Assembly: GCA_029747015.1 (NCBI GenBank)
Contig: JAKOGI010000001.1
Coordinates: 4,831,001-4,895,000 of the forward strand
Origin: Carnegiea gigantea
Lineage: Eukaryota > Streptophyta > Magnoliopsida > Caryophyllales > Cactaceae
Direction: 5' to 3'
DNA length: 64,000 nucleotides
The notes under the pieces were generated by a model, which was not told the DNA's origin, did no database searches, and saw only the letters and a program-made list of their open reading frames with translations. The translations under genes were made by a program, and so were the position numbers. Shown piece after piece: positions 1-11,800 of this stretch. Positions within the stretch are counted from its first letter, which is position 1; each line of letters begins with the position of its first letter.

Positions 1-1370
1 GCAAGGACTCCAATTATTATTATCTGTATGCTTCTGAGATGACAAAATTTGGGAACAGTGCCTCCAATAAGCAGTAGCAGTAGCAGTAGCAGGCTCTGCA
101 TCGTCCCCCACGGCCCCTCTCTCTCCCATTTAAATTTGTTGCACAAATTCCTGCATATATACAAACAAATGTTAGACTTTATGGACAATCCCAATCATAA
201 GGTACACATACGCACACATCACCTCATTTTGATCATCATTCCATTTATGTACTCTATTGTGTACGTATCTACATAGGTAGATATCTATTTATTTGTGGTT
301 ATAAGAAATGCTACTTGATCTCATTGTTCGTAGCTGAAAAATAACAAGAACAAAAACGTGTTTAGATTATGCTTGCGCGAGGTCTGGAGAAATTTAAATG
401 TTTAGCGGTCTTATCTTTACGAGTACCACTACCCACAAAAAATTCGATTCTAATAGACTGTTTGTAGCTTAAGTGAAATCTATTCAACCAACCAATGACG
501 AACCTTGACATAACTCAAGGTAAAATATGATGTAACCCAATCCAAATTTCCACCAATGTGAATATGACCTAATTTAAAACTAACATGGCCAAAATCTAGT
601 TCCAAAATGACCAATATATCATCCCTATATATGTATACCAAAGTAATTGCATTAAGGCTTGCCGGATTGGTAGAACCTTTTATAGCTAAGGTAAGCCGTC
701 TGTATTTATTTGTGCAAATGAGGTCAATATCCTTAAATTTGTAGCGTTATCCCTTTTTTTTTTATTGTCATTGAGTCCTTCCTGTTTTGCCAGAGTCAAG
801 CGATTGTTGTCACAACAAGAGGTGGAACTCTCATATCAGGCTATCACATATTTTAATTTCGTCATTCACAAGGCATGAACCTAAGACTTTTTAAGAAAAA
901 TCAAGCATAAAACCATTTGAACAAACCTGTGTTGGTAACTTTGTTCATAGTGTTATCTGCTTGGTCGGAAGCAAAAGATTTTAGCTATATTACTGCTAGT
1001 TAGAATAGCCAAAATAAAGGCATTACAAATTAGAAACTAAGTGCAAAGACAGGCGCAAGAACCAACGCATGCGAGATGCGACTCAAGGTCTCTAGTCATA
1101 ACTCACAAAGAGTGTTTTTTTACCAATTAACTAACTGATACCCAAAAGAAGCTTTTCATGCATATGCCTTTGTACTTGTATTTAGTTTCTTTAGGCCTAT
1201 TTATGATTTTAAAAAAAAAAGATATTACGTGATGAAAACACGCAATTGTTAAATGTAATTTCTCTTATTGCCCCCCCCCCCCCGGGGCGGTCCTTTGACG
1301 AACGATTGTCCATTCAGTATAGCAGTACTAAGCACACCATCTTATTCATACAAGTAGTCTATCTCTGCCT
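1..1370. other. Non-coding flank, no gene seen
   Basis: AT-rich sequence without a convincing coding frame. It holds a short AGCAGT-type microsatellite near 70-95 and a run of 13 C followed by GGGG at 1271-1287. The 5' end of the LINE that follows may lie in the last part of this stretch, but no boundary can be fixed. Confidence 0.6.
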
Positions 1371-2360
1371 ATGAACCGCCTTTCCCCAACGTTCCCATTA
1401 TCTCTTGATTCTAGCCCAGATGGTAGTCCTGACCACAACCACACTGTTCCCAATCCTACTCATATTGCCCAACTTGGAGAGCTACCTACGTTGGACGGAG
1501 TTCTACCTTGCCATCATAGCCAACCCAATTCAACCAGACCTAGACGTTACGCAGTTGCCCTCAAATTCGGTTTGGGTAGCCATGGTCATTCTCAAGTCTC
1601 ACCACCTGAACCAAAACTTCGTTTTCAATTTCCCGGAAGTGAACCTTCAGGGGTCATTCCCGTTGGCCAGACCTCTCAACCTATTACATCTAGGCCTGAC
1701 CCTGCCTTGACCCCGAATCCCCCTCCTAACCATCTGGAAGAACCACTGACCTGCTGTTTGATTGGTAAAATCTGAGGGGACCCCATTCCCATCCCTGCTA
1801 TCATTCACAAGACCAAAAAAGAGTGGGTTTTTGTCAAAGGGCAAGTGGATTATATTGATGCTGGAAATGAGTGGATATTACTGAGGTTTGCCAACACTGA
1901 GGATAGAATGCTTGTGTATGAGCAAAGACCGTGGCATGTGAATGGGTTGAATTTTGTTATACAAAAATGGACCCCGTGCTTTGATTCGTACATAGCTACT
2001 ACTACCAAAATTGACCAATGGGTTAGAGCTCCTAGGCTTTCCTGGGAATTTTAAGGATTCTGACTCCCTAGCTCGCCGACTCCAGGCAGTGGGCCCTATA
2101 GTTAGGATTGACCAAAACACTTTGCTCCGTCCCAAAGCAAAATTTGCTCGGGTTTGCCTTCACATTGATGTCATGCACCCTCTTCCTAGTAGCCTCACTA
2201 TATCCAAAGACGGGTGGTCTATGAGAGTTTCCCCCATTTATGAGGGCCTACATGAAGTTTGCCCCCCGTGTGGTGGAGACTCACATCAACTGGATAACTG
2301 CCCTAAATTGCCCGCCCAAAAAAAGATTCAAGTGGTTGTCCAGAAATTTGAGGATATTAA

Positions 2361-2500
2361 TGATACAGAACTTTGGAAGAGCTCATCCCAAAAACTAGCT
2401 TAAGGGTTGGGAGAACCCAAAACCTATATAAATCCCACATCAACCCCCCATATGATCGATGTGGGACTCAAGTCCCATACCTTGCAATTGGACCATAACA
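2361..2500 (-). repeat. TRIM 3' LTR (left)
   Basis: Terminal repeat of 140 bp, TGATAC...CATAACA on the plus strand. It contains a TATATAA-like box (near 2425 on the plus strand). It differs from the right copy by scattered substitutions. Confidence 0.9.
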
Positions 2501-2667
2501 ATCCACCACGCTCCGCAACCGTCGTCCCGATGGCTTCACTCTAGGTAACTTCACTCTGCTAATTAGGTAGCCCTTTTCTCCTTTCGAGACGGCTTCACTC
2601 TATTACACAGGTAGCCCTCTCCTTAGGTAACCCTTTTCGTGACTCAGGGTGCGGACACATGATGGTG

Positions 2668-2679
2668 GCTCTGATACCA
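2668..2679 (-). promoter_or_regulatory. TRIM primer-binding site (tRNA-iMet)
   Basis: The minus strand reads TGGTATCAGAGC, complementary to the 3' end of plant initiator methionine tRNA. It starts two bases inside the right LTR. This fixes the element's orientation. Confidence 0.9.
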
Positions 2680-2681
2680 AT

Positions 2682-2820
2682 TGATACAGAACTTTGGAAG
2701 AGCCCATCTCAAAAGTTAGCTCAAGGGTTGGGAGAACCCAAAGTCTATATAAACCCCACGTCAACCCCCATATGATCGATGTGGGATTCAAGTTCCATAC
2801 CTTGCAATTGGACCGTAACA
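2682..2820 (-). repeat. TRIM 5' LTR (right)
   Basis: 139-bp partner of the left repeat, ending GACCGTAACA, followed directly by the ATTAA target duplication. Confidence 0.9.
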
Positions 2821-3296
2821 ATTAATGTAAATCTTCAGAGCATGAATAGTATCCCTACATGAGTAACCCCCCTCCCATTGACTGAAAACTGGGTTACGGT
2901 ATCCCCCAAAAAACGAACCCGAGCCATGTCAGGTACTCACTCTCGGAAACCCCTGCCTTTAAACACCAAGACCCTTCAGCCCTTACCCAGTCTTCTCTTA
3001 ACCCCCCTCCTGAGTTTGCCCAGCATGAGACCACTACTCCCTAGCGCCCCACTGCCCAGACTGAACAGCATGGGATTCTTTCGTCACGCCCCAATGTCAT
3101 GCCCAATCAAGGTGAGCTCTCCTCAGAGTCTGACCCTCTACTTACCATGGACAATGAGGAGATAGAGGGTGTGGATGCTAAGGATCATGCTGACATGTAC
3201 TTAAACCTTGAGCGTCTTGTGGATGTAGAGATGTCCTTGGACTCTACCAAGAAGAAACGAATTGAAGAGGGTGAGGAATGTACTTCCTGCCCCTAG

Positions 3297-3710
3297 TCCT
3301 TTGACCTGAAAGATCTAATTTGTTTTTTTGCGGATGTTTAGAAAGGTTATTTTTTTGCCTACCTGTTACCCCACCATAAAGGGTGGTTGTCTTTTGCAGT
3401 TTACCTTGGTTTCTTGTGGCTTAAGGCTTTGTGCCCCTAGTGATCACTGGATTCTTGAACTTCATGATAAGCCACATGTGTACATGGTGGCTCTTTCCTT
3501 TTGTAATGCTTTTGCAAACAGCACCCAGAAAGGAATCCCTGTTGATTGTATTAACTATGATGTTTTTTATGTTAATGTCATGGATTACCTTAGTTTGCAT
3601 GGTTTGGTCTTAGCTTTTTCAACCAGCCTCCCTGCGCTTTCTAGAGCTCTGAAACTAAATAAGCCTCTTGCAGCTCCCAGCCACGCGAGGGTGAAATTTT
3701 TTATGGGTGG
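3297..3710 (+). other. LINE inter-ORF remnant, left of the nested LTR element
   Basis: No intact frame. By position it belongs to the LINE between ORF1 and ORF2 and was separated from its continuation at 8049 by the LTR element whose TSD (CTGCT) is at 3711-3715 and 8044-8048. Confidence 0.55.
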
Positions 3711-3715
3711 CTGCT

Positions 3716-4848
3716 TGATGGAGATCCACCCGTGACCATGAATACCCACCCTCAAGGTGGTCCAAAACAATCAGATTCAATGGCTAAAGTGCCAAAGACA
3801 TGCCTAGTTTGCCTTAAGTCATTTTCAGCCTTCATCCTGTTTTCAGTCCGTGCACAAGCCCGGTTTTGCACACATTATTACGTGACCTTCCGATGGATAT
3901 GACTGGGATGCAGGAGGCCTAACTTTAAGTTTGAGATGTGTTCTTTCCAATAAGACCGATTGCAAGTCATTTGGAGGTCATTTGCTACCTCAAATCAGCT
4001 GTTGAAGTTAAGTGCTCAAAACTGTTTCAGTTTTGCCCGGTTCTGGAAATGGGTCTGTTTGGACGACCAAAGCTCCTCCATTTGGACTGAAACTTTTATG
4101 GCTTGAAAGGGCATTAATAATATTATCAAGGGGCCATAAAAAACCTCAGCCAAATTACACACCTAAGGAGCTATTAACCAGCAAATTAAAGGAAGAAACT
4201 CCCTTTTACCCGGGTAAAGACAGCCAGCTGCATGTTGTTCTTTTTGAGGTGCTTTTGCTCTTATCAAGGTTTAATCCACTTGCAAAGGTCATGATTAAAT
4301 GCCTTGAAGCTGATTATGTCCTCCCAAGCCTCCCAAGTCGACAACTCAGCCTCAAGATCAACAATTAAGTGTTGTCGAGCTACGGTTTAATCTAACCGTT
4401 TTTGGTGTTGTTTTGGTTTTCGGGTTTTAGCCTAATTTAGCTTCTAATTTGACTTTGTAAGCTGAATGCTTGTGTTTAGGAGGATTATAAAACCTCCCTT
4501 GCTGCCTTGTATGTTCAACAAGTTGATGCATTTGAATGAAGTTGAGCCTTAGCTCCTTTGAACCCTCAAAACTCTCTTCTAACTTATCTCTATCTTTGGC
4601 CGGGTAGGGTGGTGATCTAGCAAGAGTCTTAACCTCTCTTTGGTGGTGTTTCTGTATCCAAGGAGTTGTTAAGGGCCCTAACATCAAACCTTGGTGGTGT
4701 TTCTGTATCCAAGGTCGGTGTTAGTTCCGTTCTATCATCTCCAAATCAAGGTGAGTTTGTGGGTTCAAAGTTGCCTTGTTATTACCTTCCATTGCATTCA
4801 CTCCATCCCCTTTCCTATCTTCTTGGTTTCCCCCTTGAGGATACATCA
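3716..4848 (+). repeat. 5' LTR of the gag-only element
   Basis: 1133 bp, TGATGGAGATCC... to ...GGATACATCA. Short frames inside it (for example 4012-4368) recur in the other LTR and are not genes. Confidence 0.92.
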
Positions 4849-4852
4849 TATT

Positions 4853-4864
4853 TGGTATCAGAGC
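4853..4864 (+). promoter_or_regulatory. Primer-binding site (tRNA-iMet)
   Basis: TGGTATCAGAGC, four bases after the 5' LTR. Confidence 0.9.
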
Positions 4865-4886
4865 TAAGGCTTCCCTAGGCCTAAAC

Positions 4887-7118
4887 TTGCTACCCAACAC
4901 CCTTCCAAATACCCAAACACATTTCCCCCACAAAACACCCAAAACCGTGCTCCACGGTTTCCACTGCCCAGAAGATCGGCACGGTCTTCCCGTGCCAATG
5001 AGCACGATCGTGCCCCTCTCCTTTCCCAGCCACATTTCATCTTCCCCCACATCCAGAACCTCAGCACGGTCACCCCGTGCCATGTCGCACGACCGTGCCA
5101 CCCCTTTCCCGGCCACATCCCAACCTCTCTCAAGTCCAGACTCTGAGCACGGTCACCCCGTGTCTAAGAGCACGCCCGTGCCACATTCAGCCCGAGAAGT
5201 ACCACCTCGTTTCAACGTAAGTACTACTAGTATGACCATGGAAGAGAAGTTTGAGGCCCTCATGAAGAATTATGGGGCCTTGAGGCAACAAAACGAAGAG
5301 GTCAAAGGTCAAAATGACTACTTGAAGCGACAACTCGGAGAATCCTTGAAGCAAAAGCGCAAGGAGATTAGGAGTTCCCGATCTTCTAACTCCTTCGATT
5401 CCGAGCAAGAAATGAGAGCGGCCACACACTCAAGCTCATCAAGTGAAGAAGAGGCCTATGGAAGAATGAGGAGAGGAAGGAAAGCAACCTCACACCATGG
5501 AGACATCAAGGTAGAGATCCCGGAGTTCGAAGGGAAGCTTGGCCCCGACGAGTTTTTGGAATGGCTTCAAACCGTAGAAAGGATTTTTGACTACAAGGAG
5601 ATCCCGGAGGAAAAGAAAGTGAAGCTTGTTGCCATTAGACTCCGTAAGTATGCTTCTCTTTGGTGGTCTAACTTATGTGCCAAAAGAGATAGGCAAGGAA
5701 AGGGAAAGATTCGAACATGGGAGAAAATGAGAGCCAAACTTAAAGCCCGTTTCTTACCCCCATCTTACCTACAAGATAACTACTCCCAACTTCACAACCT
5801 TGTCCAAGGTAACATGAGTGTTGAGGAGCATACTAGGGAGTTTGAGAAGTTGTTAATCAAGTGTGACTTGAGAGAGCCCGAAGAGCAAACCATAGTGAGA
5901 TATTTGGGTGGGTTAGATCCTAGGTATGCCGATGTGGTAGAATTGCAACAATATACTACCTTTGATGAAGTGTGTGTCTTAGCCCATAAAGTGGAGCAAC
6001 AGAGAAAATCCAAGCTCCTCAAAAGAGAACCCCTCAAACCCTTTCCCGAGAGCCAACCCTTCAACAAGGGGAGCTCTTCCCCACCTTCTAAACCCACGGT
6101 CCCAACCCCTCCCACCACACAAAAGAACCAAGCTCCTCAAAAGAGCCTAACCCTTCCAAACCGTCCAAACCCCACAACCTTGAACACAAAACGATGTTTT
6201 AAGTGTCAAGGTCTAGGCCACATAGCCTCGGAATGTCCAAATAGGAGAGTCATCTCCTTGGCCGAATGGGAAGCGACTAAGGAGGAAAAGGAGGAGGAGG
6301 AGGACAAGGAGGTATATTTCATGGAGGAGGTCGTGGAGGAAGCGGACGAAGGAGAGTTACTTGTGTTGAGGAGAGCCTTGAGTAGCCATAAAGGAGACAA
6401 GGAGGACCAAAGGGAAGACCTATTTCACACAAGATGCATGGTCCATGGCCAAGTGTGCTCCGTGATTATCGATGGTGGCAGTTGTGCGAACGTGGCCTCA
6501 CTTAGCATGGTGAAGAAACTCAATCTCCAAGCCTCGGCTCCCCCCCATCCTTACAACATCCAATGGCTCAATCAAGGCAAAGGATTGCAAGTAAATTCTA
6601 GGTGCTTGATTTCATTTTCCATTGGTAAAAGTTACCTAGATGAGTTGTGGTGCGACATAATCCCCATAGATGCATGTCATCTTTTGTTGGGAAGGCCATG
6701 GTTGTTTGACCGAAAGGTAATGCATGATGGCTATTTGAATACTTATACCTTTCAAAAAGATGGAAAGAGGATCACCCTTGCCCCCCTAAGCCCATCCCAA
6801 CTCCACAAAATTAAACCCCAAAAGAACCGAGAGCATTCGGACTTACTCCTCACTACTAAAGAGCTACTTCTCAAGGTCTCACACCATGAGTTCAAGGACA
6901 ATTTGAGGGCAAATTCTCCTCAACAAGGGGAGGATGATGGAGATCCACCCGTGACCATGAATACCCACCCTCAAGGTGGTCCAAAACAATCAGATTCAAT
7001 GGCTAAAGTGCCAGTCATTTTCAGCCTTCATCCTGTTTTCAGTCCGTGCACAAGCCCAGTTTTGCACACATTATTACGTGACCTTCTGATGGATATGACT
7101 GGGATGCAGGAGGCCTAA
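4887..7118 (+). CDS. Gag-protease polyprotein of the LTR element
   Basis: Open frame of 743 codons. Residues 1-115 are a proline-rich leader generated largely by repeated hairpin DNA (see 4944-5182). A start at Met116 or Met118 (MTMEEKFEAL) is therefore an alternative. A charged coiled-coil-like stretch follows (about 120-160), then the gag core (about 200-370, with FLEWLQTVERIF and YLGGLDPRYADVV). The CCHC knuckle is C437-X2-C440-X4-H445-X4-C450, and the retropepsin-like active site is IDGGS at D529. Gag would form the particle and package RNA; the protease would mature it. The frame runs through the polypurine tract into the 3' LTR, so the last 60 or so residues are LTR-encoded. No pol follows. 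Confidence 0.88.
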   Translation: MLPNTLPNTQTHFPHKTPKTVLHGFHCPEDRHGLPVPMSTIVPLSFPSHISSSPTSRTSARSPRAMSHDRATPFPATSQPLSSPDSEHGHPVSKSTPVPHSAREVPPRFNVSTTSMTMEEKFEALMKNYGALRQQNEEVKGQNDYLKRQLGESLKQKRKEIRSSRSSNSFDSEQEMRAATHSSSSSEEEAYGRMRRGRKATSHHGDIKVEIPEFEGKLGPDEFLEWLQTVERIFDYKEIPEEKKVKLVAIRLRKYASLWWSNLCAKRDRQGKGKIRTWEKMRAKLKARFLPPSYLQDNYSQLHNLVQGNMSVEEHTREFEKLLIKCDLREPEEQTIVRYLGGLDPRYADVVELQQYTTFDEVCVLAHKVEQQRKSKLLKREPLKPFPESQPFNKGSSSPPSKPTVPTPPTTQKNQAPQKSLTLPNRPNPTTLNTKRCFKCQGLGHIASECPNRRVISLAEWEATKEEKEEEEDKEVYFMEEVVEEADEGELLVLRRALSSHKGDKEDQREDLFHTRCMVHGQVCSVIIDGGSCANVASLSMVKKLNLQASAPPHPYNIQWLNQGKGLQVNSRCLISFSIGKSYLDELWCDIIPIDACHLLLGRPWLFDRKVMHDGYLNTYTFQKDGKRITLAPLSPSQLHKIKPQKNREHSDLLLTTKELLLKVSHHEFKDNLRANSPQQGEDDGDPPVTMNTHPQGGPKQSDSMAKVPVIFSLHPVFSPCTSPVLHTLLRDLLMDMTGMQEA
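4944..5182 (+). repeat. Cluster of GCACGGT/CCGTGC hairpin words in the gag leader
   Basis: Six or seven short inverted repeats: ACCGTGCTCCACGGT (4944-4958), GGCACGGT...CCGTGCC (4978-4996), GCACGATCGTGC (5002-5013), GCACGGTCACCCCGTGCC (from 5064), GCACGACCGTGC (5087-5098), and two more at 5147-5182. They come as pairs spaced about 80 bp apart. The same words occur in the copia and Athila elements of this window. Confidence 0.85.
6925..6934 (+). promoter_or_regulatory. Polypurine tract
   Basis: AAGGGGAGGA directly before the 3' LTR. It is the expected primer site for plus-strand synthesis. Confidence 0.85.
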
Positions 7119-8043
7119 CTTTAAGTTTAAGATGTGTTCTTTCCAATAAGACCGATTGCAAGTCATTTGGAGGTCATTTGCTACTCAAATCAGCTGTTGA
7201 AGTCAAGTGCTCAAAACTATTTCAGTTTTGCCCGGTTCTGGAAATGGGTCTGTTTGGACGACCAAAGCTCCTCCATTTGGACTGAAACTTTCATGGCTTG
7301 AAAGTGCATTAAAATTATTATCAAGTGGCCATAAAAAACCTCAGCCAAATTACACACCTAAGGAGCTATTAACCAGCAAATTAAGGGAAGAAACTCCCTT
7401 TTACCCGGGTAAAGACAACCAGCTGCATGTTGTTCTTTTTGAGGTGCTTTTGCTCTTATCAAGGTTTAATCCACTTGCAAAGGTCATGATTAAATGCCTT
7501 GAAGCTGATTATGTCCTCCCAAGCCTCCTAAGTCGACAACTCAGCCTCAAGATCAACAATTAAGTGTTGTCGAGCTACGGTTTAATCTAACCGTTTTTGG
7601 TGTTGTTTTGGTTTTCGGGTTTTAGCCTAGTTTAGCTTCTAATTTGACTTTGTAAGCTGAATGCTTGTGTTTAGGAGGATTATAAAACCTCCCTTGCTGC
7701 CTTGTATGTTTAACAAGTTGATGCATTTGAATGAAGTTGAGCCTTAGCTCCTTTGAACTCTCAAAACTCTCTTCTAGCTTATCTCTATCTTTGGCCGGGG
7801 AGGGTGGTGATCTAGCAAGAGTCTTAACCTCTCTTTGGTGGTGTTTCTGTATCCAAGGAGTTGTTAAGGGCCCTAACATCAAACCTTGGTGGTGTTTCTG
7901 TATCCAAGGTCGGTGTTAATTCCGTTCTATCATCTCCAAATCAAGGTGAGTTTGTGGGTTCAAAGTTGCCTTGTTATTACCTTCCATTGCATTCACTCCA
8001 TCCCCTTTCCTATCCTCTTGGTTTCCCCCTTGAGGATACATCA
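6935..8043 (+). repeat. 3' LTR of the gag-only element
   Basis: 1109 bp, TGATGG... to ...ATACATCA, followed by the CTGCT target duplication. Confidence 0.92.
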
Positions 8044-8048
8044 CTGCT

Positions 8049-8897
8049 GGATTTGGCCTAAGTGCATCAGTGCTCGTGTTGCTCCTAACACTAGTGAGTA
8101 GCCGACATCTGGACACATATGGCTTAGTCCCCCACCCATCAAAAAGTCTATGATGGAAGCAATTCAGTCTGAGACTCCACTAATCACTGAATTAGTGGCC
8201 TTCACCCTTCACAGTCCATGTTTTGCTTTATCACATTTCTGGGCACAGTATTTATATCCTGGCCATCACTTAATTCAATTGTTGTATTCTCTTTGCCAGG
8301 AACTCAGAAAAATGAAAGAACGAAGACATGAAGAAGGCCAACGCACTGTGTCACCATTGAAGAAAGGAGTGCGCATCACGCTAGCGAGCAAAGAGCAATG
8401 CTCTTCCAAGGCTATTTTTTTGACCGCCTTCGGGCCTAGAACAATCGTATTTAGCCTGTATTATGCACAAGCTATTGGTACTAGTATAAACACAGACACT
8501 AATAACCAGCTTTATTTCCAAAAAGCATCACCTACTTTAGACCAAGTAATATTGTAACGAAAATTGCCAGGACAAAATCATATTTTTTGTTTTGGTTAGC
8601 ACCTTTCCGCCCACCTGACAACTCATGTTGTAAGAACCAAAGGGTGAATCACTGCATCCTTGTACTAACGCATGGTCACCATCCCGATCGACCTAACTTT
8701 TCACGACACACTAACGATTATGATAGACCTCACAGCGGCATGCCACGATTACATGTAAACCATGTTTGTGAACAACTCTCAACTAGAGGCTTTTCCATGC
8801 AGCAACAGAAACATTTATAGAATAGCTATAACCAAGCACGGCTAACACCAAAGTATCACATGCAAGACTTAACGACTAAACACCATCCCCATGTAGC
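8049..8897 (+). other. LINE inter-ORF region, right part
   Basis: No intact coding frame. It joins the LTR element to ORF2 and is probably LINE spacer. A frame at 8150-8557 shows no recognisable domain. Confidence 0.5.
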
Positions 8898-11800
8898 ATG
8901 ATTATCATTAGCTGGAATACACAAGGTGCTAAAAAACCTCAGGTTATTAAGGAAGTTCAATTCCTTACACGAACCTATAAGGTAGATATGATTTTCTTAC
9001 TCGAAACAATGGTCAATGAAAAGCACTTGCTCCAAATTATCCCTTAAATGGGTTTCGAACACTACGACTACGTATTACCCCATAACCACTCAGGGGGCAT
9101 TACCGTTCTTTGGAATAATGGTAACATACAAGCATCTACCCTTCTTAAAGAACAGCGAGCTATTCATATGCTTATTCATGATACACAAAAAGGATAAAAC
9201 TACATAGTCTCTGGAATCTATGCTCTAGCCCAATCTAAAGACAAAGAACAGTTCTGGGAACATCTCATTCAACTCAACTTAGTATTTGATCTTTCTTGGT
9301 GCCTGATGGGGGATTTCAATGAGCTTGCTAGCCCCAACGAGAAAAAAGGGGGACAAACTCTTCCATTAAGTAAATTCCAACGACTTAATAACTTCCTAGC
9401 AACAATTAAGGCAGATTCTGTCCAAGTAATAAGGAGTTTATTCACTTGGAAAAAAAGGCTTCATACCCACTTAATTTACGAACAACTCGATAGAGCCATT
9501 GCCAAGAGAGATTGGCAAACCATGTACTCCACCTTTGAGGAACATGGCACCTTCACCTGCTCCAATCATAGGCCCATTATTATTTATTCCGATATGATAC
9601 TCCATAGACACAAAGCTTTTCCCTTCCGATTTCAAAACTTTTGGTGCCAGCACCGGCAAGTCGACACCATCATCGATAAGAATTGGCGCACAACCGTCAC
9701 AGGAACGAACATGTTTAAAATAGCGAAGAAACTAAAACTTATCAAAAACGAAGTCAAAGGATGGTCAAAAAACCACTTTGGCAACTTCCAGAATAAGCGA
9801 GCCCATAACACGCAACGTATTGAGTATGCGGAGGAAAAACTCCTATCTAACCCAAACAGTTTTCGTCTCAACGAATGGATGACACGACTCCTAAAACAAA
9901 GAGAAAAAATGATGCTTTTTAACCAAAAATATTGGGGGAAACTCAGACGGAAACAATGGCTGGTAAACGGCGACCGAAGTACTAATTCCTTTCAACGCAG
10001 AGCGAACACTCACAGAAATAAGAAAATGATCCTCAAACTTTGCGATGACTGTGGACTGTGGATCAATGATCAAGAACAAATTGCTACCAAATTCACGGAG
10101 GATTTCTCCAAACAGCTGACATCAAGTCATACTGGACAGCGCACCCTACCACACCTTGGGCTCCCTAGCCTAATTTCAGATATTGAAAATAGCGAACTTA
10201 TTAGACTTCCCAGCCTGGAGGAAGTTAAGACCGCCTTTCTTAGTATCGACTCCAGCAAAACTCCAGGACCTGATGGGTTTGGTGCAGGCTTCTTCAAGAC
10301 TTACTGGAATATCGTCCAAAAAGATCTGTTCAATTGTATCACCGAATTCTTTCTCAACGGCAAGCTGCTAAAAGAACTGAATCACACCTTCATAGCACTC
10401 ATACCCAAAATTGACAACCCAGTCCAAACTAACCAGTTTAGACCAATCAGTTTATGCTCCATGATATACAAAATTATTGCAAAAATACTCGTTAACCGAC
10501 TACGACCACTTCTTGAAAAAATTATCTCCCCGCTACAAAGCGCATTTATCCCCGGCAGATCCATTCATGATAATATTCATATCGCTCACGAGCTTATGCA
10601 TAAATTCAAGAAATCAAAAGGTAAAACGGCCTGAGTCGTCATTAAACTCGACATGGAAAAAGCTTATGACTGAATGGAATGGGACTTCATCATACATTGT
10701 TTTAATGAAATTGGCTTCCATCCAACCTGGAACAAATGGATTAAGGAATGTATATCGTCCATCTCATACTCAGTGATCGTTAATAACGAACCACATGGGT
10801 TATTTACCCCGACCAGAGGTATTAGATAGGGGGATCCCCTTTCCCCGTATATATTCATCATTTGCATGGAAGTCCTCAGCCTGTAATTAATGCAGCAGCT
10901 AATAAAAAATCCGGAATAGGGATCAAAATCTACCCAAAGTCCAACACGGTTCCCGGCTTGCTATTTGCCGATGACTGTCTACTCTTCTGTAAAACTACTA
11001 TGGCCAGTAGTACGCACCTCAAGTCGCTACTAGACAAATTCTGTGATAGCTCAGGACAGCTCATCAACTACCACAAGTCGGCGTTCATGTTCTCGCACAA
11101 CGCCACCACGCCTAAGAAAAATATAGTCACAGGTATCTTTCATATCCCGCACCGAGCCTCCTTAGGCAAATATTTGGGTTGCCCCCTTTTTCAAGGCCGA
11201 CCCACTAAGAATACCTTTAAAGAAATCATTGATAAAGCCACCGCCAAACTCCAAGGTTGGAAAACAAACTACTTATCTAAAGCAGGGAGAACTATTTTAA
11301 TACAATCACACTTAGAATCAATTCCAGCACATACAATGCAATGCTTCCAGCTACCAACAAATACTAGTCATCAAATAGATAAACTCAGCCATGAATTCTT
11401 TTGGAATCACACGAATACAGGGAAAGGCTTACCACTTATAGCATGGGATAAACTCTGCCTGCCTAAAAGTAAGGGGGGACTAGGTTTACACAAAACAGAA
11501 GCAGTCAACAAAGCATTCCAATGTAAACTAGCTTGGAAAATTCTTACGAATAACAATAGCCTATGGGTCCAAATGATGCGAGCAAAGTATCTGTACAAGA
11601 GCAATTTCTTCAACTACAAAAAATAAAACGCTGACTCCCCCGTATGGAAAAATTTATTAAACTGTAGAACACTCATTAAACAAGGTCTTATATGGCAGAT
11701 AGGCAATGTTGAACTGAAAATATTTCCTTTTGGCATTATAATAGGATAGATAATAGTAATCTTATCCAATTACTAAATATTGACGAGACCACTATTTCCA

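Larger units (their letters stand above)
2361..2820 (-). mobile_element. TRIM (terminal-repeat retrotransposon in miniature)
   Basis: 460 bp with two direct terminal repeats of 140 and 139 bp, each of the form TGATAC...TAACA. The 5-bp target duplication ATTAA (2356-2360 and 2821-2825) is perfect. A primer-binding site for initiator tRNA-Met lies next to the right repeat on the minus strand, so the element reads right to left. The 181 bp between the repeats encodes nothing, which is typical of TRIMs; mobilisation would depend on an autonomous LTR element. It interrupts LINE ORF1. Confidence 0.9.
1371..3296 (+). pseudogene. LINE ORF1 (DUF4283 / zinc-knuckle protein), broken
   Basis: The conserved stretch lies at about 1800-2360: the segment containing KKEWVFVKG, then NEWILLRFANTEDRM, then WVRAPRL, and a terminal CPPCGGDSHQLDNCP knuckle near 2262-2306. 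It matches the single-strand nucleic-acid-binding ORF1 of plant LINEs, which coats the LINE RNA. Breaks: an in-frame TGA at 1773-1775, a frameshift near 2050 (the frame after WEF continues as KDSDSL in another register), and the TRIM insertion at 2361. Homologous-looking tail sequence resumes after 2825 (WVTVSPKKRTR near 2890) and continues in shifting frames to about 3296. The start at 1371 is only the first ATG; the true start is unknown. Confidence 0.75.
3716..8043 (+). mobile_element. Non-autonomous Ty3/gypsy-like LTR element carrying only gag-protease (TR-GAG type)
   Basis: Two long LTRs flank a 2.09-kb internal region that holds one gag-protease frame and no reverse transcriptase, RNase H or integrase. 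The TSD CTGCT is perfect (3711-3715, 8044-8048), the primer-binding site fits initiator tRNA-Met, and a polypurine tract abuts the 3' LTR. The left LTR has a 24-bp insertion relative to the right one (near 3795); otherwise they differ by scattered substitutions, so the insertion is fairly young. It lies inside the LINE. Transposition would need polymerase and integrase from another element. Confidence 0.9.

Noticed and set aside
4012..4368. 118-codon frame, repeated almost identically at 7207-7563
   Set aside because: Both copies lie inside the two LTRs of one element. The similarity is explained by LTR duplication.
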